Of a DNA stretch of 64,000 bases, positions 27,701 through 34,652 are shown in pieces. The first letter of the stretch is position 1; the number at the start of each line of letters is the position of its first letter. Location: positions 1 through 64,000 of the forward strand of contig NZ_SPUM01000061.1 in NCBI RefSeq assembly GCF_004614195.1, read 5' to 3'. Under the pieces are notes generated by a model. It did not search any database. It worked only from the letters and a program-made list of their open reading frames with translations, and had not been told where the DNA came from. A program made the translations under genes and the position numbers. The stretch comes from Massilia horti (lineage in GTDB: Bacteria; Pseudomonadota; Gammaproteobacteria; Burkholderiales; Burkholderiaceae_D).

Positions 27701-27967
27701 CGCTACCAGGGGCATGTGGCTCGTGTGGGTGCTGAAGGCGTAGTTGTCGCGCGTGGCGTGCTGGCCCGGCACCGACGCCTTGGTGAGGTCCCTCTCGATG
27801 GTCCAGCGGTAGTCGCGGATCTCGGTGGCGCTGCCGTCTGGCGCCATGCCCATGACCTTCACGTCCAAGGACGCCGCGAGCGCTGTGCCGCACGCGATCG
27901 ACAACAGCATTACCACCAGCGCACGCGGCCAGGCATAGCCGGTGCCGGTCCACTCTCTCGTGCCCAT
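21788..27967 (-). CDS. Giant secreted multidomain protein (SdrD-like, beta-helix, lectin-like)
   Basis: A 2059-residue exported protein, the largest gene in the window. A signal peptide (residues about 15-32) is followed by SdrD/carboxypeptidase-like beta modules with Ca-binding loops DTNGDGFPDANE (about 455) and DCDGDGKPDK (about 655). A TIG-like domain lies near 1150-1190. A right-handed parallel beta-helix begins near 1195 (IQAVIDAPSTNDGDLVIVPP) and runs to about 1850 with NN-rich rungs. A concanavalin-like domain closes the protein (DNFNRANANT, about 1867-2059). The start is fixed by AAGGAGG six bases before the ATG; the open frame continues upstream without a signal peptide. It is probably the main extracellular scaffold or cargo of the export system. 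Confidence 0.9.
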   Translation of the reverse strand: MGTREWTGTGYAWPRALVVMLLSIACGTALAASLDVKVMGMAPDGSATEIRDYRWTIERDLTKASVPGQHATRDNYAFSTHTSHMPLVATGKMTASGPVMGNDCSDPASLACLDPDRKYMPLPDLGALDPAGRYYISVLPGDGYAMGGAMIKPGDTSVTVYVNKYPLPAAQLSVFVFNDNSPLNGAPDLPQEQGLAGFNILLTEAGGTYGASGGQVTQDAFGNPLGTTYKTICSSGETRVDQYCYGADGKPVVAVRGTGIIRSGADGVAVIRNLYPAKYTVQVIPPAGTDWKQTSTIEGTKGDDAWVKNGEPTFFQEYGPPGHHVFTGFTHAGILARNGNTPVLNGATSITGRVVSIHNARPPDYSFHNGAPIEKCWVGLNESTGTRRALYATACNPDSTFTIPKVPPGTWELVVWDEPMDVIIASAPVTVPANTPTVNLGDVPVFRWFGRYEGRVFFDTNGDGFPDANETAGLPNQVMNIRFRDGSIYQSQITNSKGEFVFTEVFPFFNWMIAEVDYGRFKATGATIVTDAGGPVAPHNGWTAPSWGKLTPQTQTCDAGDVAANTAGSANLCTSVGQTKPYRVEHGVVLLEGMQLFLGQTNHIEFGKKQYTGAENGGIAGIVQYGITRAEDDPKYATAENWEPGVPRVQVNLYLDCDGDGKPDKPSPAGDGTCAADGLSSNGYVYDPPDVDNYPFCWSDPASCGLSEPTRGPEDVKRSATGGDAFGYGDVFRWGLDPDTGAPYVGLSTSDAWDDNVPTGCPGDPYLVPYGPQAGLPLDCYDGLRNWNQVRPAVFDGGYAFGSVAGQDNLPNVKYIVEVVAPPGYIHQGNGDKNVVFGDNLTPTPQAEPFPCVGQVLPVPQFLTLFPEQQIPNPNYKRPGQTWNKCDMKQVDMQPGRNPAPNFFLFTEVPVAGHGVGFILDDLSSEFDVNAPTFGEKHAPPHLPVSVQDWTGREIGRVYADEFGLFNYLVPSTFTINPPFPSGVSPSMLTACMNSPGPIPDPSGATNADGSPKLIMDPWFDRRYSQFCYTFQYLPGKTTYLDTPVVPVAAFPGPAQNPVDCEFGDGVPMIYSVTGNNNSGPWVAGSGTDRRLTIVSAGSAVEVLNPYYDPADPGSQRTIRRDFGFGPDGVTGNSVTLGNTVLPVLSWSNDLITVSVPANAQSGQLTVTRAGVASPVGITVTVGGTAPKYVPAGGSIQAVIDAPSTNDGDLVIVPPGIYTAPLIMDKKIRLQGWGAMSTMLNVVKSASATLKNWRSLLARKIDARPASPPVIDPDTGLNTIVAGPNRTFDLLPGQNLGISLSNNEPLLFGAEEAPGVLVVGKTSANGSGNGHFNATNPARIDGLSITGSDTGGGILVSGYGRNVQISNNRIFGNAGTYGGGIRIGHSELLDANNVGYGGYTDSVDPNANIHHNWVAQNGGTESGVGGGISLGNGASNYQVTQNYVCGNFTLGDGGGIGQRGLADGGVIADNDILFNQTYNQSANPTGGGIFIGGAPAPDATGMSAGSGSVTITRNLVQGNNAGAGVGGGIRLAQVNGLDVTRAPNNINSWNRVTLTNNIIVDNVAGASAGGVSLVDALRVTAVNNTVAFNDTTATSQQAFANPGANASQPQPAGLVSEATSPALLAAMSSGLRSQHQFSNPSLVNNIFWQNRAFCWAITGTGPGQFGLFDPTTTGQCNSASPAGTNPVYVDLAVLGTARAGNFANGYTGTGVDKLTPDHSILTDLRGPGGYDNNHANLAKDPLLVAPYANGNRKPAPFIPGFSTTIDTAATSDEGGNFIDVRYGPLTPWNCLNPDGTVKSPQSAANCTLFGDYHILAGSPAVKAGLSRTALNGVPDVDFDGDRRTANAIDIGADQLAGSAPPPPVTLPTLPLLDNFNRANANTLGSSWQQLVLAGSASLRVNTQRATANTAGTAFWSGNFGASQGAGFTVTGTPPDGTALLLKGSGAFVLGTYTSYIQVRLAGGAVVVETTVTGGLAFSNQQTAATGVTWATGEIFAAMCDAAGTVTVWKVGADGTTTQLLGQVTLPATGTSAFVTGGGRTGMRLVPNGPVDDYRAGNVQ

Positions 27968-28166
27968 TTCGCCTCCTTTCAGCAAGCCGACACAGCCCGG
28001 TCCGACTAACAACTCCAGTATTGCGTGCGGGCTTGGCTGGCGCACTGGGCGCAGGGCCTGAAATCCGTGGGAGGGAATTCCCCCGTTTGCGGGGTAGGGA
28101 TCGACAGTAGTGGCAGCGCAAACCGGGTACCGGCGGCTGTAGAGCTTGCAGACGCCGGAGTGCTGC
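27968..28166. other. 199-bp upstream region of the giant gene
   Basis: This is the only long gap inside the minus-strand block, between the histidine kinase and the giant gene. It holds the strong Shine-Dalgarno of the giant gene and the inverted repeat listed at 28079-28096. A promoter here is likely, but no clear -35/-10 pair was recognised. Confidence 0.5.
28079..28096. promoter_or_regulatory. Candidate operator for the NarL-type regulator
   Basis: On the minus strand the sequence reads TACCCCG-caaa-CGGGGGA, two inverted heptamers with six of seven matching bases and a 4-bp spacer. TACCCC-type heptamers are the kind of site bound by NarL-family regulators. It lies about 112 bp upstream of the giant gene's start, inside the only sizeable gap of the cluster. 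An adjacent palindrome GGGAATTCCC lies just downstream on that strand. The match to NarL sites is by eye. Confidence 0.4.
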
Positions 28167-28859
28167 TTAGGGCCGGATGCCTGCGAGCGGCCAGCACACG
28201 TGGATGCGGGTCCCCAGGCCGGGACCGGACGTGATATCGCAACGGCCGCCGGAACTGGTGGCGCGCTGGGGGATGCTGGACGTTCCTCCAGCGGGACCAC
28301 GCCCGCGGTGGCTGTTGTCCGGCATGCCGCAGCCGTCATCGTCGATGGCCAGGCACAACGACTCGTCGGTCAGCGTCAGCGACAGGGCCGCATGGCTTGC
28401 CTGGGCATGCCTCACGATATTGTTGAGCGCTTCCTGGCAAATGCGAAAAATCGTGATCTTCAGGTGCGACGGCACCGCCTGTTCGGTCACCGCAAAGTCG
28501 GTGCGGATGCGCAAGCCACTACCGCACCGTTCAAACTCGCGCACCAGCCAGCCCAGGGTCGGCAGGATGCCCAGGTCGTCGAGCATCGCGGGACGCAGGT
28601 TGACCACCGTGCGGCGCAGCTCGTCGAATGCCTGGGCGACATGGCCGTGTGCGCGTCCGATTACTACCGCCAGGTCGCTCAGGTCGTCCTCCCGCACCAG
28701 CTCGGAGGCGCGGCCGAGCTCGAGCCGGATCAGTGTCAGCAGCGGACCGAGCGCGTCGTGCAGGTCCGCCGCAATGCGCTGGCGCTCCTGTTCCTGGGCC
28801 TTGAGCAGCTGGTCAGGCGGGCCGGCAAGCAGCGTATCGAAGTGGAAAATGTCGTCCAT
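28167..28859 (-). CDS. Soluble NarX/DegS-type histidine kinase
   Basis: A 230-residue cytoplasmic kinase with no membrane segment and no sensor domain beyond about 20 residues. The HisKA_3 box contains the phospho-acceptor His in ERQRIAADLHDALGPL. The ATPase domain follows with an N-type box (ICQEALNNIVRHAQ), a G1 box (IDDDGCGMPD) and a G2-like end (GPGLGTRIHVCWPL). The ATG at 28859 is used; an extension of 25 codons upstream lacks homology. It is the first gene of the minus-strand block, and the only response regulator of matching class in the block is its last gene. Without a sensor domain it probably receives signals through a partner protein or cytosolic ligand. Confidence 0.88.
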   Translation of the reverse strand: MDDIFHFDTLLAGPPDQLLKAQEQERQRIAADLHDALGPLLTLIRLELGRASELVREDDLSDLAVVIGRAHGHVAQAFDELRRTVVNLRPAMLDDLGILPTLGWLVREFERCGSGLRIRTDFAVTEQAVPSHLKITIFRICQEALNNIVRHAQASHAALSLTLTDESLCLAIDDDGCGMPDNSHRGRGPAGGTSSIPQRATSSGGRCDITSGPGLGTRIHVCWPLAGIRP

Positions 28860-29121
28860 AAGCCTCGATCTCGTATTTACACACTGATAAAAAGTATTCC
28901 AGCCTGACGGCCTCCGTAGCGTGGAACGGAGCAAGCTTCCGACTGAGCACTATCAAGTTGGCAAGCCAATCGCCCTGCTCGCCTTTCAGAAATGAAAAAA
29001 AGCCTGCGAATTGCAATTTATGCACTTCCGATTGTTGAATGCGAGCATACTGTAACAGTGGCAATCGCGATCGCCAGAAGCAGCCGGGCATCCCTTCCAA
29101 TAACCGACGATGCAAAGTGCT
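28860..29121. other. Divergent promoter region between kinase and porin genes
   Basis: 262 bp separate the leftward kinase gene from the rightward porin gene. From about 29009 onward the sequence is shared with 34068 onward (see the repeat entries), so the porin 5' region has been copied together with the gene. No clear promoter was identified. Confidence 0.4.
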
Positions 29122-29286
29122 ATGAATGCAAATAAGCGAACAATGCTGTGCGCCCGCGCCGCCGTCGCGCTTGTCCTCGAATTTTCGGCACGCCAGGCCG
29201 GAGCCGACACGCCCGATACGATGCCAAAGAAGCCGGCGCCAGCATCATTCCCAGCGGTTGCAGCCGGTTGGGGACCCGAGCTTGGG
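29009..29286 (+). repeat. Source copy of a dispersed duplication (porin 5' region)
   Basis: About 280 bp, starting at an AATTGCAATT motif and running through the first 55 codons of the porin gene, recur at 34068-34318 with small differences. The right end of the copied unit reappears as 30555-30591 matching 34322-34358. Both copies are in the same orientation, about 5 kb apart. Confidence 0.85.
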
Positions 29287-30579
29287 AATGGGCTAATGGC
29301 GAGCCGGTGGGCCGAAGACTGGAGCGAAGCGCGCCAAAAAGGAACGGCGCCGCAGTTCAAGGCAATGCCGGTTGGAGACGCCATGGCGCTGACGCTCAGT
29401 GGCGAAGCCCGGCTGCGTTTGGATTCATACCATCGCGCACAGCTGCAGAACGGGAAGGATTACGAGCAGGGCCTTTTTCGCGGCATTTTAGGAGCTGATC
29501 TTCGCGTCACGCCTGGATTTCGCTTGTTCGGCGAGCTCGGCACGGCGCAGGTGCGTGGCCAGGCCAGTACGATGCCCGCGAATTTTCGAAACACGGTATC
29601 GATGCAACAGGCATTCATCGAAGCGAGTCACAAATTTGATGGCGGACTATTCGGCATAATGCTCGGCCGCCAAGAATTCAGCGACGGCCCGCGGCAGCTG
29701 ATCAGCCTGAGCGACGGGGCCAACCTGCACCGTACCTGGAACGGCGCGCGTTTTTTTGTGCATGCTGGACGCATACGCATCGGCGCCTTCGATTTGCGTG
29801 TGACTCGTCTTGGCCCCGGCCGTTTCGACGAACAGGTGAACCCAGGAGAACGCTTGAAAGGTGTGAATGCTGGTTTTGCGCTGGAATCAACGCCCGCAGC
29901 CAGCACCTATATCGAACCGTTCTGGTATGCGACGCAAAACCAGAACTTCCGCCTGGGAGGGAGCACCGGGACAGACCGGCGTGATACGGTCGGTGTTCGT
30001 TTGTGGGGTCAACAAGGCCGGTTTCGGTACGATTGGACCGCGGCACGCCAAACCGGAAGCTCATTGCAGCGTACTGTCGACGCCTGGGGACTGTTCGCAA
30101 TACAGAGTGTCGTTTTGCTCAAGGATGGCTGGAGGCCACGCCTGACGACACGCATCGATGCCGCATCGGGCGGCGGCACCTCCGGTCCCGGCAACGTACG
30201 GGCGTTTAACCCGCTGTATGGAAGCTCCAGCTACCTTGGCGAGGGCCAGTTTCTTAGCCTGAGCAATCTCTTGTTGGTCACGCCCGGCATCACCGTTTCG
30301 CCAGACGCGCAATCGAACATCTCTGTCGAGTACGGAATCGCGCGGCGGCTTGTCGAGAGCGACCCGGCATATGGCGGCGGAATGCGCGCCTATGCTGGCA
30401 CACAAAATATCTCCGGAAAGAGTCTGGGCGGCTTGCTGCGTGTGAACGGCACCTGGTCCATCAGCCGCCAGCTTACATTGTTCCTGAGCTACGAGGACAT
30501 GCACGCTGGCCCCGTCCTCGCGCACGCGGGATTGCATAGTGGGCACTATCTCTGCGGTGGAGCAACGTACAGATATTGA
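29122..30579 (+). CDS. Outer-membrane porin of the alginate-export (AlgE-like) type
   Basis: A 485-residue predicted outer-membrane beta-barrel. The N-terminus has a signal-like segment (RAAVALVLEFSARQAGA). The body has alternating amphipathic strands and the family pattern LSGEARLRLDSYHRAQLQNG, FRGILGADLRVTPGFRLFGELG, QQAFIEASHKFDGGLFGIMLGRQEF, GARFFVHAGRIRIGAFDLRV; it ends in a strand with terminal aromatic residue (GGATYRY). Proteins of this type transport small hydrophilic compounds or polysaccharide. The ATG at 29122 matches the start conserved in the collapsed copy at 34154; an ATG 12 bp upstream is possible. It stands alone, divergent from the kinase gene. Confidence 0.82.
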   Translation: MNANKRTMLCARAAVALVLEFSARQAGADTPDTMPKKPAPASFPAVAAGWGPELGNGLMASRWAEDWSEARQKGTAPQFKAMPVGDAMALTLSGEARLRLDSYHRAQLQNGKDYEQGLFRGILGADLRVTPGFRLFGELGTAQVRGQASTMPANFRNTVSMQQAFIEASHKFDGGLFGIMLGRQEFSDGPRQLISLSDGANLHRTWNGARFFVHAGRIRIGAFDLRVTRLGPGRFDEQVNPGERLKGVNAGFALESTPAASTYIEPFWYATQNQNFRLGGSTGTDRRDTVGVRLWGQQGRFRYDWTAARQTGSSLQRTVDAWGLFAIQSVVLLKDGWRPRLTTRIDAASGGGTSGPGNVRAFNPLYGSSSYLGEGQFLSLSNLLLVTPGITVSPDAQSNISVEYGIARRLVESDPAYGGGMRAYAGTQNISGKSLGGLLRVNGTWSISRQLTLFLSYEDMHAGPVLAHAGLHSGHYLCGGATYRY

Positions 30580-30642
30580 GGGGCTGGCGCGCGCCTTTGC
30601 ACACACCCCACGCCTTCCGTTAGCTCGGGCGTGCGGCACGAC

Positions 30643-32375
30643 CTACGACTCATCTTCCGCCGTCTCGACTGCGGTGATGATGTCGGTGACCGGTTTGTCC
30701 GGCGCAACGTTCAGCGCCCGCAGCGTATCCTGGGTGACCGCTGCGAATACCGGCGCCGCCACCCTGCCCCCGAAGTGTCCGCCGAAGGCCGGCTCGTCGA
30801 TCATGACTGCGACGATGACGCGCGGCGCCGACACCGGCGCAAAGCCCACGAAGCCTGCGACGTAGCTGTTCGTGTAGCGGCCGTTGACCGGCTTGTGGGC
30901 GGTGCTGGTCTTGCCTGCGACACGGTAGCCCGGGATTTGCGCGCGCGGGGCGGTCCCTCCCGGTCCCGCGGCCAGCTCCATCATGCTGCGCACCGCGCTT
31001 GCGGTCTGGCTCGATATCACGGCGCGCGCGGCCGGCGCTTCATCCGTCTTTTCGAGCGTGATCGGAATCATGTCGCCATCGCGCGCGAACATCAGGTAAG
31101 ACTGCGCCATCTGCATCAGCGAGGTCGACATGCCGTGGCCATAGCTGATCGTGGCCTGCTCGATCGGCTTCCACTTGCCATAGGGGCGCAGCCTGCCGGC
31201 AGCGGTGCCGGGAAGCCAAGCGCCGGAGGCTGGCCGAATCCGGCTTTCGTGAGCAGCGTCCACATCTGCTCCGCCTGCATCCTCAGTGCCAGCTTGGCCG
31301 TCCCCACGTTGGAGGATTTCTGCAGCACTTCCGAGACCGTAAGCAGGCCATGGCCGCTGGCATCGTGGATGGTGGCACGGCCGATGGCCAGACGTCCCGG
31401 CGCGGTCTCGATGGGGGTGGACGGGGTTACCAGGCCGCTCTCGAGGGCCAGCGCAATGGTAAACGGCTTGATCACCGATCCCGGTTCATAAGTATCGGTC
31501 AGCACCCGGTTGCGCAACTGGGCCCCGGTCAGGCGGCCGCGATCGTTCGGATCGTAGTTCGGCCGGTTGGCCAGCGCCAGGACCTCGCCGGTCTGCACGT
31601 CAAGCACGACAATCCCGGCTGCTTTCGCCTGGTGCTTTTCCAGCGCCGCCTTCAGGTGCGAGTGGGCGATGTGCTGGATGTTGCGGTCGATCGACAGCCT
31701 CAGGTCCTTGCCGTCGCGCGCCGGCAGCGCCGCGCCCACGTCTTCCAGGACACGTCCGAGACGATCCCTGATCACCCGGCGGCTGCCTGTGGTCCCGGCA
31801 AGGCTGGCCTGGTGGGCCAGCTCCATGCCTTCCTGGCCGACGTCCTCGACATTGGTGAAGCCCACGATGTGGGCCACCAGGTCCCCGTCCGGGTAGTAGC
31901 GTTTGTACTCCTTGCGCGTCTCGATGCCCTTGATGCCCAGTTCCAGGATCCTGTCGACGGTTTCCTGTTCCACCTGGCGCTTCAGGTAGACGAAGCCGCG
32001 CTGCGAAGCGAGCTTCGCCTCCAGGTCGGGCCGGCTCATGCCGAGCAGCCGCCCCAGTTCGTCCAGCTGCTGCGAAGAGGCGCTGCGCACATCCTCGGGA
32101 ATGGCCCACACCGCCTTGACCGGCAGCGACATCGCCAGCACGTGACCGTTGCGGTCAAGGATGCGTCCCCGCGTAGCCGGCAGCTCCAGCGTGCGCGTAT
32201 AGCGCGATGCTCCCTGCTTCTGGAGGAACTCATCGGAGACCAGTTGCAACCAGACCGCGCGCGCGCCCAGCGTGGCGAAGGCGGCGAACAGGATGAACAG
32301 GACCAGGCGCGATCGCCACGCAGGCAGTTTGTGCGCCAGCAGCGAGCTGGCGACGTTGCGCAAACGAGGATGCAT
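30643..32375 (-). pseudogene. FtsI/PBP3-like transpeptidase, frameshifted
   Basis: Two overlapping frames together encode a full class B penicillin-binding protein of about 575 residues. The first frame (32375 to about 31210) has a membrane anchor (RLVLFILFAAFATLGARAVW), the PBP dimerisation domain, SxxK as EPGSVIKP (Ser300, Lys303) and SxN as SSN (354-356). The reading frame is lost in TTCCCGGCACCG near 31208-31214; restoring one G or C gives FPGTAAGRLRPYGKW and joins the second frame down to 30643. The KTG box there reads VAGKTSTA, an unusual Gly-to-Ser change. Either a decaying second copy of ftsI or a sequencing error plus a divergent paralogue. It follows the YicG-like gene by 3 bp. Confidence 0.8.
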
Positions 32376-32378
32376 GGC

Positions 32379-33023
32379 TCAGTGGCGCTCGTCCAGCTCG
32401 TCATCGAACGAACTGGTGTTTGCTTCCAGCACCGGCAGCGCCAGCGCGAAACGGATCGCGAGCATGCGCAATGCGAAACCGATTCCGATGGCCACGCCGG
32501 TGGCCAGGCCCGCGCCGACACCGGCATGCTGCAGGCCGACATACAGCATGCCGGTCACGAGCGAGACCGTCGCGTACAGGTCGCGCCGCAGCACCAGCGG
32601 CACCTGGTTGCACAGGATGTCGCGCAGCAGGCCGCCGAACACCCCGGTGGTCATGCCCATCAGGATCACGACGACGATGCTGGCGCCGGCTTGTTCCGCG
32701 ATATCGCAGCCGATGACGGTAAATGCCACCAGCCCGAGCGCGTCCATCCACAGGAATGCGGTCTTGAGCCGGTCCAGCCGGCGCGCCAGCAAAGCTGCCA
32801 CGATCGCGGCGCCGACCGTGAATGCGAGGTATTCGGGATGCGCCACCCAGCCCAGCGGATAGTGGCCGAGGATCAGGTCACGGATGGTGCCTCCGCCAAG
32901 GGCAGTCACCGTGCCGACGACGCACAGCCCGAACAAGTCCATGCGCCGGCGCATGCCCATCAGGGCGCCGGATGCCGCTTCGGCGGCAATGGCAATCAGG
33001 TAGATTGTATGAAGCAGGGTCAT
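32379..33023 (-). CDS. TRIC/YicG (UPF0126)-family membrane protein
   Basis: A 214-residue polytopic inner-membrane protein with about six to seven helices. Two internally repeated blocks contain the family signatures GTVTALGGGTIRDLILG (about residues 37-53) and TTGVFGGLLRDILCNQVP (about 125-142). Bacterial TRIC homologues form trimeric cation-selective channels. It lies directly upstream of the ftsI-like pseudogene and divergent from a LysR gene, whose product may control it. Confidence 0.9.
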   Translation of the reverse strand: MTLLHTIYLIAIAAEAASGALMGMRRRMDLFGLCVVGTVTALGGGTIRDLILGHYPLGWVAHPEYLAFTVGAAIVAALLARRLDRLKTAFLWMDALGLVAFTVIGCDIAEQAGASIVVVILMGMTTGVFGGLLRDILCNQVPLVLRRDLYATVSLVTGMLYVGLQHAGVGAGLATGVAIGIGFALRMLAIRFALALPVLEANTSSFDDELDERH

Positions 33024-33131
33024 TCCAGGGGTCGGGGAGCGGGACTACGGGTGGCTCGGCCATGGTACGATCGGACCCGCCGATGTGTCCAATGCATTAT
33101 TTTCCTTAAAACTATTCGTTTTTCTCATCAA

Positions 33132-34031
33132 ATGAACATCAAGCAGCTGGAGCACCTGCTGGCCGTCGCGCAGACGCGTTCCTTCAGCCGGGCGGCCGAG
33201 CGCCTGTTCATCACCCAGTCGGCCTTGAGCCGCAGCATCCAGGGCCTGGAAGAGGAGCTGGGCGCGCCGCTGTTCGACCGGATCGGCAAGCGCAATGAAC
33301 TGACCCCGCTGGGGAAGGACGTGGTGGCGCGCGCGGGCCGGCTGGTGCGCGATGCGGACGAGCTGCGCCGCAGCGTGGAACTGTTCAAGGCGGGCGAAGG
33401 CGGCTCGATGCGCATCGGGATGGGTTCCGGGGCCGCCGCCATGCTGATGACGCCATTGCTATGTCATATGGCGCAGCAGCATCCGAAAGTGCAGGTCAGG
33501 ATCACGCGCGGGCCGACCGAACTGCAGCTGATGCAACTGCGCGCGCACCAGCTGGACGCGCTGGTGGTCGATGCGCGCAGCATCAATCCGGCCGCGGACC
33601 TGCTGGCCGAGCCCATGGGCGAGCTGCGCACCTGCTTCGTGTGTCGCGCCGATCATCCGCTGGCCCGCTTGAAGAGCGTGACGCTGGCGCACGTGCTGGC
33701 CTACCCCGTTGCATCCGCGCCCTTGTCCGACGAGATCGCGCGCCTGCTGGTCGAGCTGTACGGCCCAGGGGCCAATCCGGAACAGATGACGACCTTGCAG
33801 TGCGAGGACGTGACCAGCCTGATCGGCGCCGTCGAGTGCTCGCAGGCGGTGTTCCTGGGCCTGGCCGCGGCGGCGCGCGAGGGCATCGAGGCCGGAAGGC
33901 TGGTCGATCTGCCGGTGTCCCCAAGGGTCGAAGCCAATGCACGCTTTGCGTATGTCACCCTGGCCGGACGCACCGAGGCGCCCGTGATGGCCGTCTTTCG
34001 CAAGTTCGCGGCACAGCGGCTGCGTGACTGA
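33132..34031 (+). CDS. LysR-family transcriptional regulator
   Basis: A 299-residue regulator. The N-terminal winged helix-turn-helix reads MNIKQLEHLLAVAQTRSFSR, then AAERLFITQSALSRSIQGLE. The effector domain starts near residue 90 (GEGGSMRIGMGSGAAAML) and contains the usual two lobes (LDALVVDARSI, CFVCRADHPLARL). The ATG at 33132 is chosen because the HTH begins at it; the frame is open far upstream without homology. The divergent gene 109 bp away (YicG-like) is the likely target. The inducer is unknown. Confidence 0.93.
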   Translation: MNIKQLEHLLAVAQTRSFSRAAERLFITQSALSRSIQGLEEELGAPLFDRIGKRNELTPLGKDVVARAGRLVRDADELRRSVELFKAGEGGSMRIGMGSGAAAMLMTPLLCHMAQQHPKVQVRITRGPTELQLMQLRAHQLDALVVDARSINPAADLLAEPMGELRTCFVCRADHPLARLKSVTLAHVLAYPVASAPLSDEIARLLVELYGPGANPEQMTTLQCEDVTSLIGAVECSQAVFLGLAAAAREGIEAGRLVDLPVSPRVEANARFAYVTLAGRTEAPVMAVFRKFAAQRLRD

Positions 34032-34067
34032 GGAAGTCGGTGATACATGGCCTCGGACGCAACTAGA

Positions 34068-34358
34068 AATTGCAATTCATGCGCCTTCCGACATGTTGAA
34101 AGCGAGCATACTATGCCAGGCATCCATTCCGATAACCAACCATACCAAGTGCTATGACTGCAAATAAGCGAACAATGCTGTGCGCCCGCGCTGCCGTCGC
34201 GCTTGTCTTCGAGTTTTCGGCACGCCAGGCCGGAGCCGACACGCCCGATACGGTGCCAAAGGAGCCGGCGCCAGCATCATTCCCAGCGGTTGCGGCCGGT
34301 TGGGGGCCCGAGCTTGGGCGCCGGTGGAGCAACGTACAGATATTGAGGGGCTGGCGCG
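34068..34358 (+). pseudogene. Collapsed second copy of the alginate-export porin gene
   Basis: Bases 34068-34318 repeat the porin 5' region and first codons (start ATG 34154; MTANKRTMLCARAAVAL). The next 37 bases (34322-34358) match the porin's last codons and stop region (30555-30591). The intervening 1268 bp of the intact gene are missing, so this is an internal-deletion derivative; the new junction is out of frame and reads through the old stop. Non-repeat sequence flanks it between lysR and the TPR hydrolase. No function is expected. Confidence 0.85.
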
Positions 34359-34652
34359 GTCCTGCAGGCCGCGGCAGCGCGAGTATAGGCCAGCGCCTTC
34401 TACGTCAATTCGGTCGATTCAGCCTTGCACGCACTGCTTGGGCGCTGGGGCCGACTTCAGCCACCAGCTCTCGAAGCCTGGCTTCGGCCGCTGGAGCTCG
34501 TTTGGTACTATCATACATTTATCTGCGACAACATTACCTCAAGCGCACGGGAGGTCAGTGAATGACACACATGCAAAGGGCGTCCGTGCCGGTGCTTATA
34601 TCGCGCTTCTTCGCCCCGTTCCGTTCATCCACTCAACTGCCGCCACGAACCA
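34359..34652. other. Gene-free stretch after the collapsed porin copy
   Basis: 294 bp between the porin remnant and the TPR hydrolase gene. An out-of-frame continuation of the remnant stays open to 34561 but has no recognisable homology. It presumably holds the promoter of the next gene; none was pinpointed. Confidence 0.3.

Noticed and set aside
27968..28339. Upstream extension of the giant gene by 124 codons
   Set aside because: The extension overlaps the histidine kinase gene and lacks a signal peptide; the ATG at 27967 has an ideal ribosome site and is followed by one.
31350..33131. Upstream extension of the LysR frame by nearly 600 codons
   Set aside because: It runs antisense to the ftsI-like and yicG-like genes; the HTH begins at the ATG at 33132.
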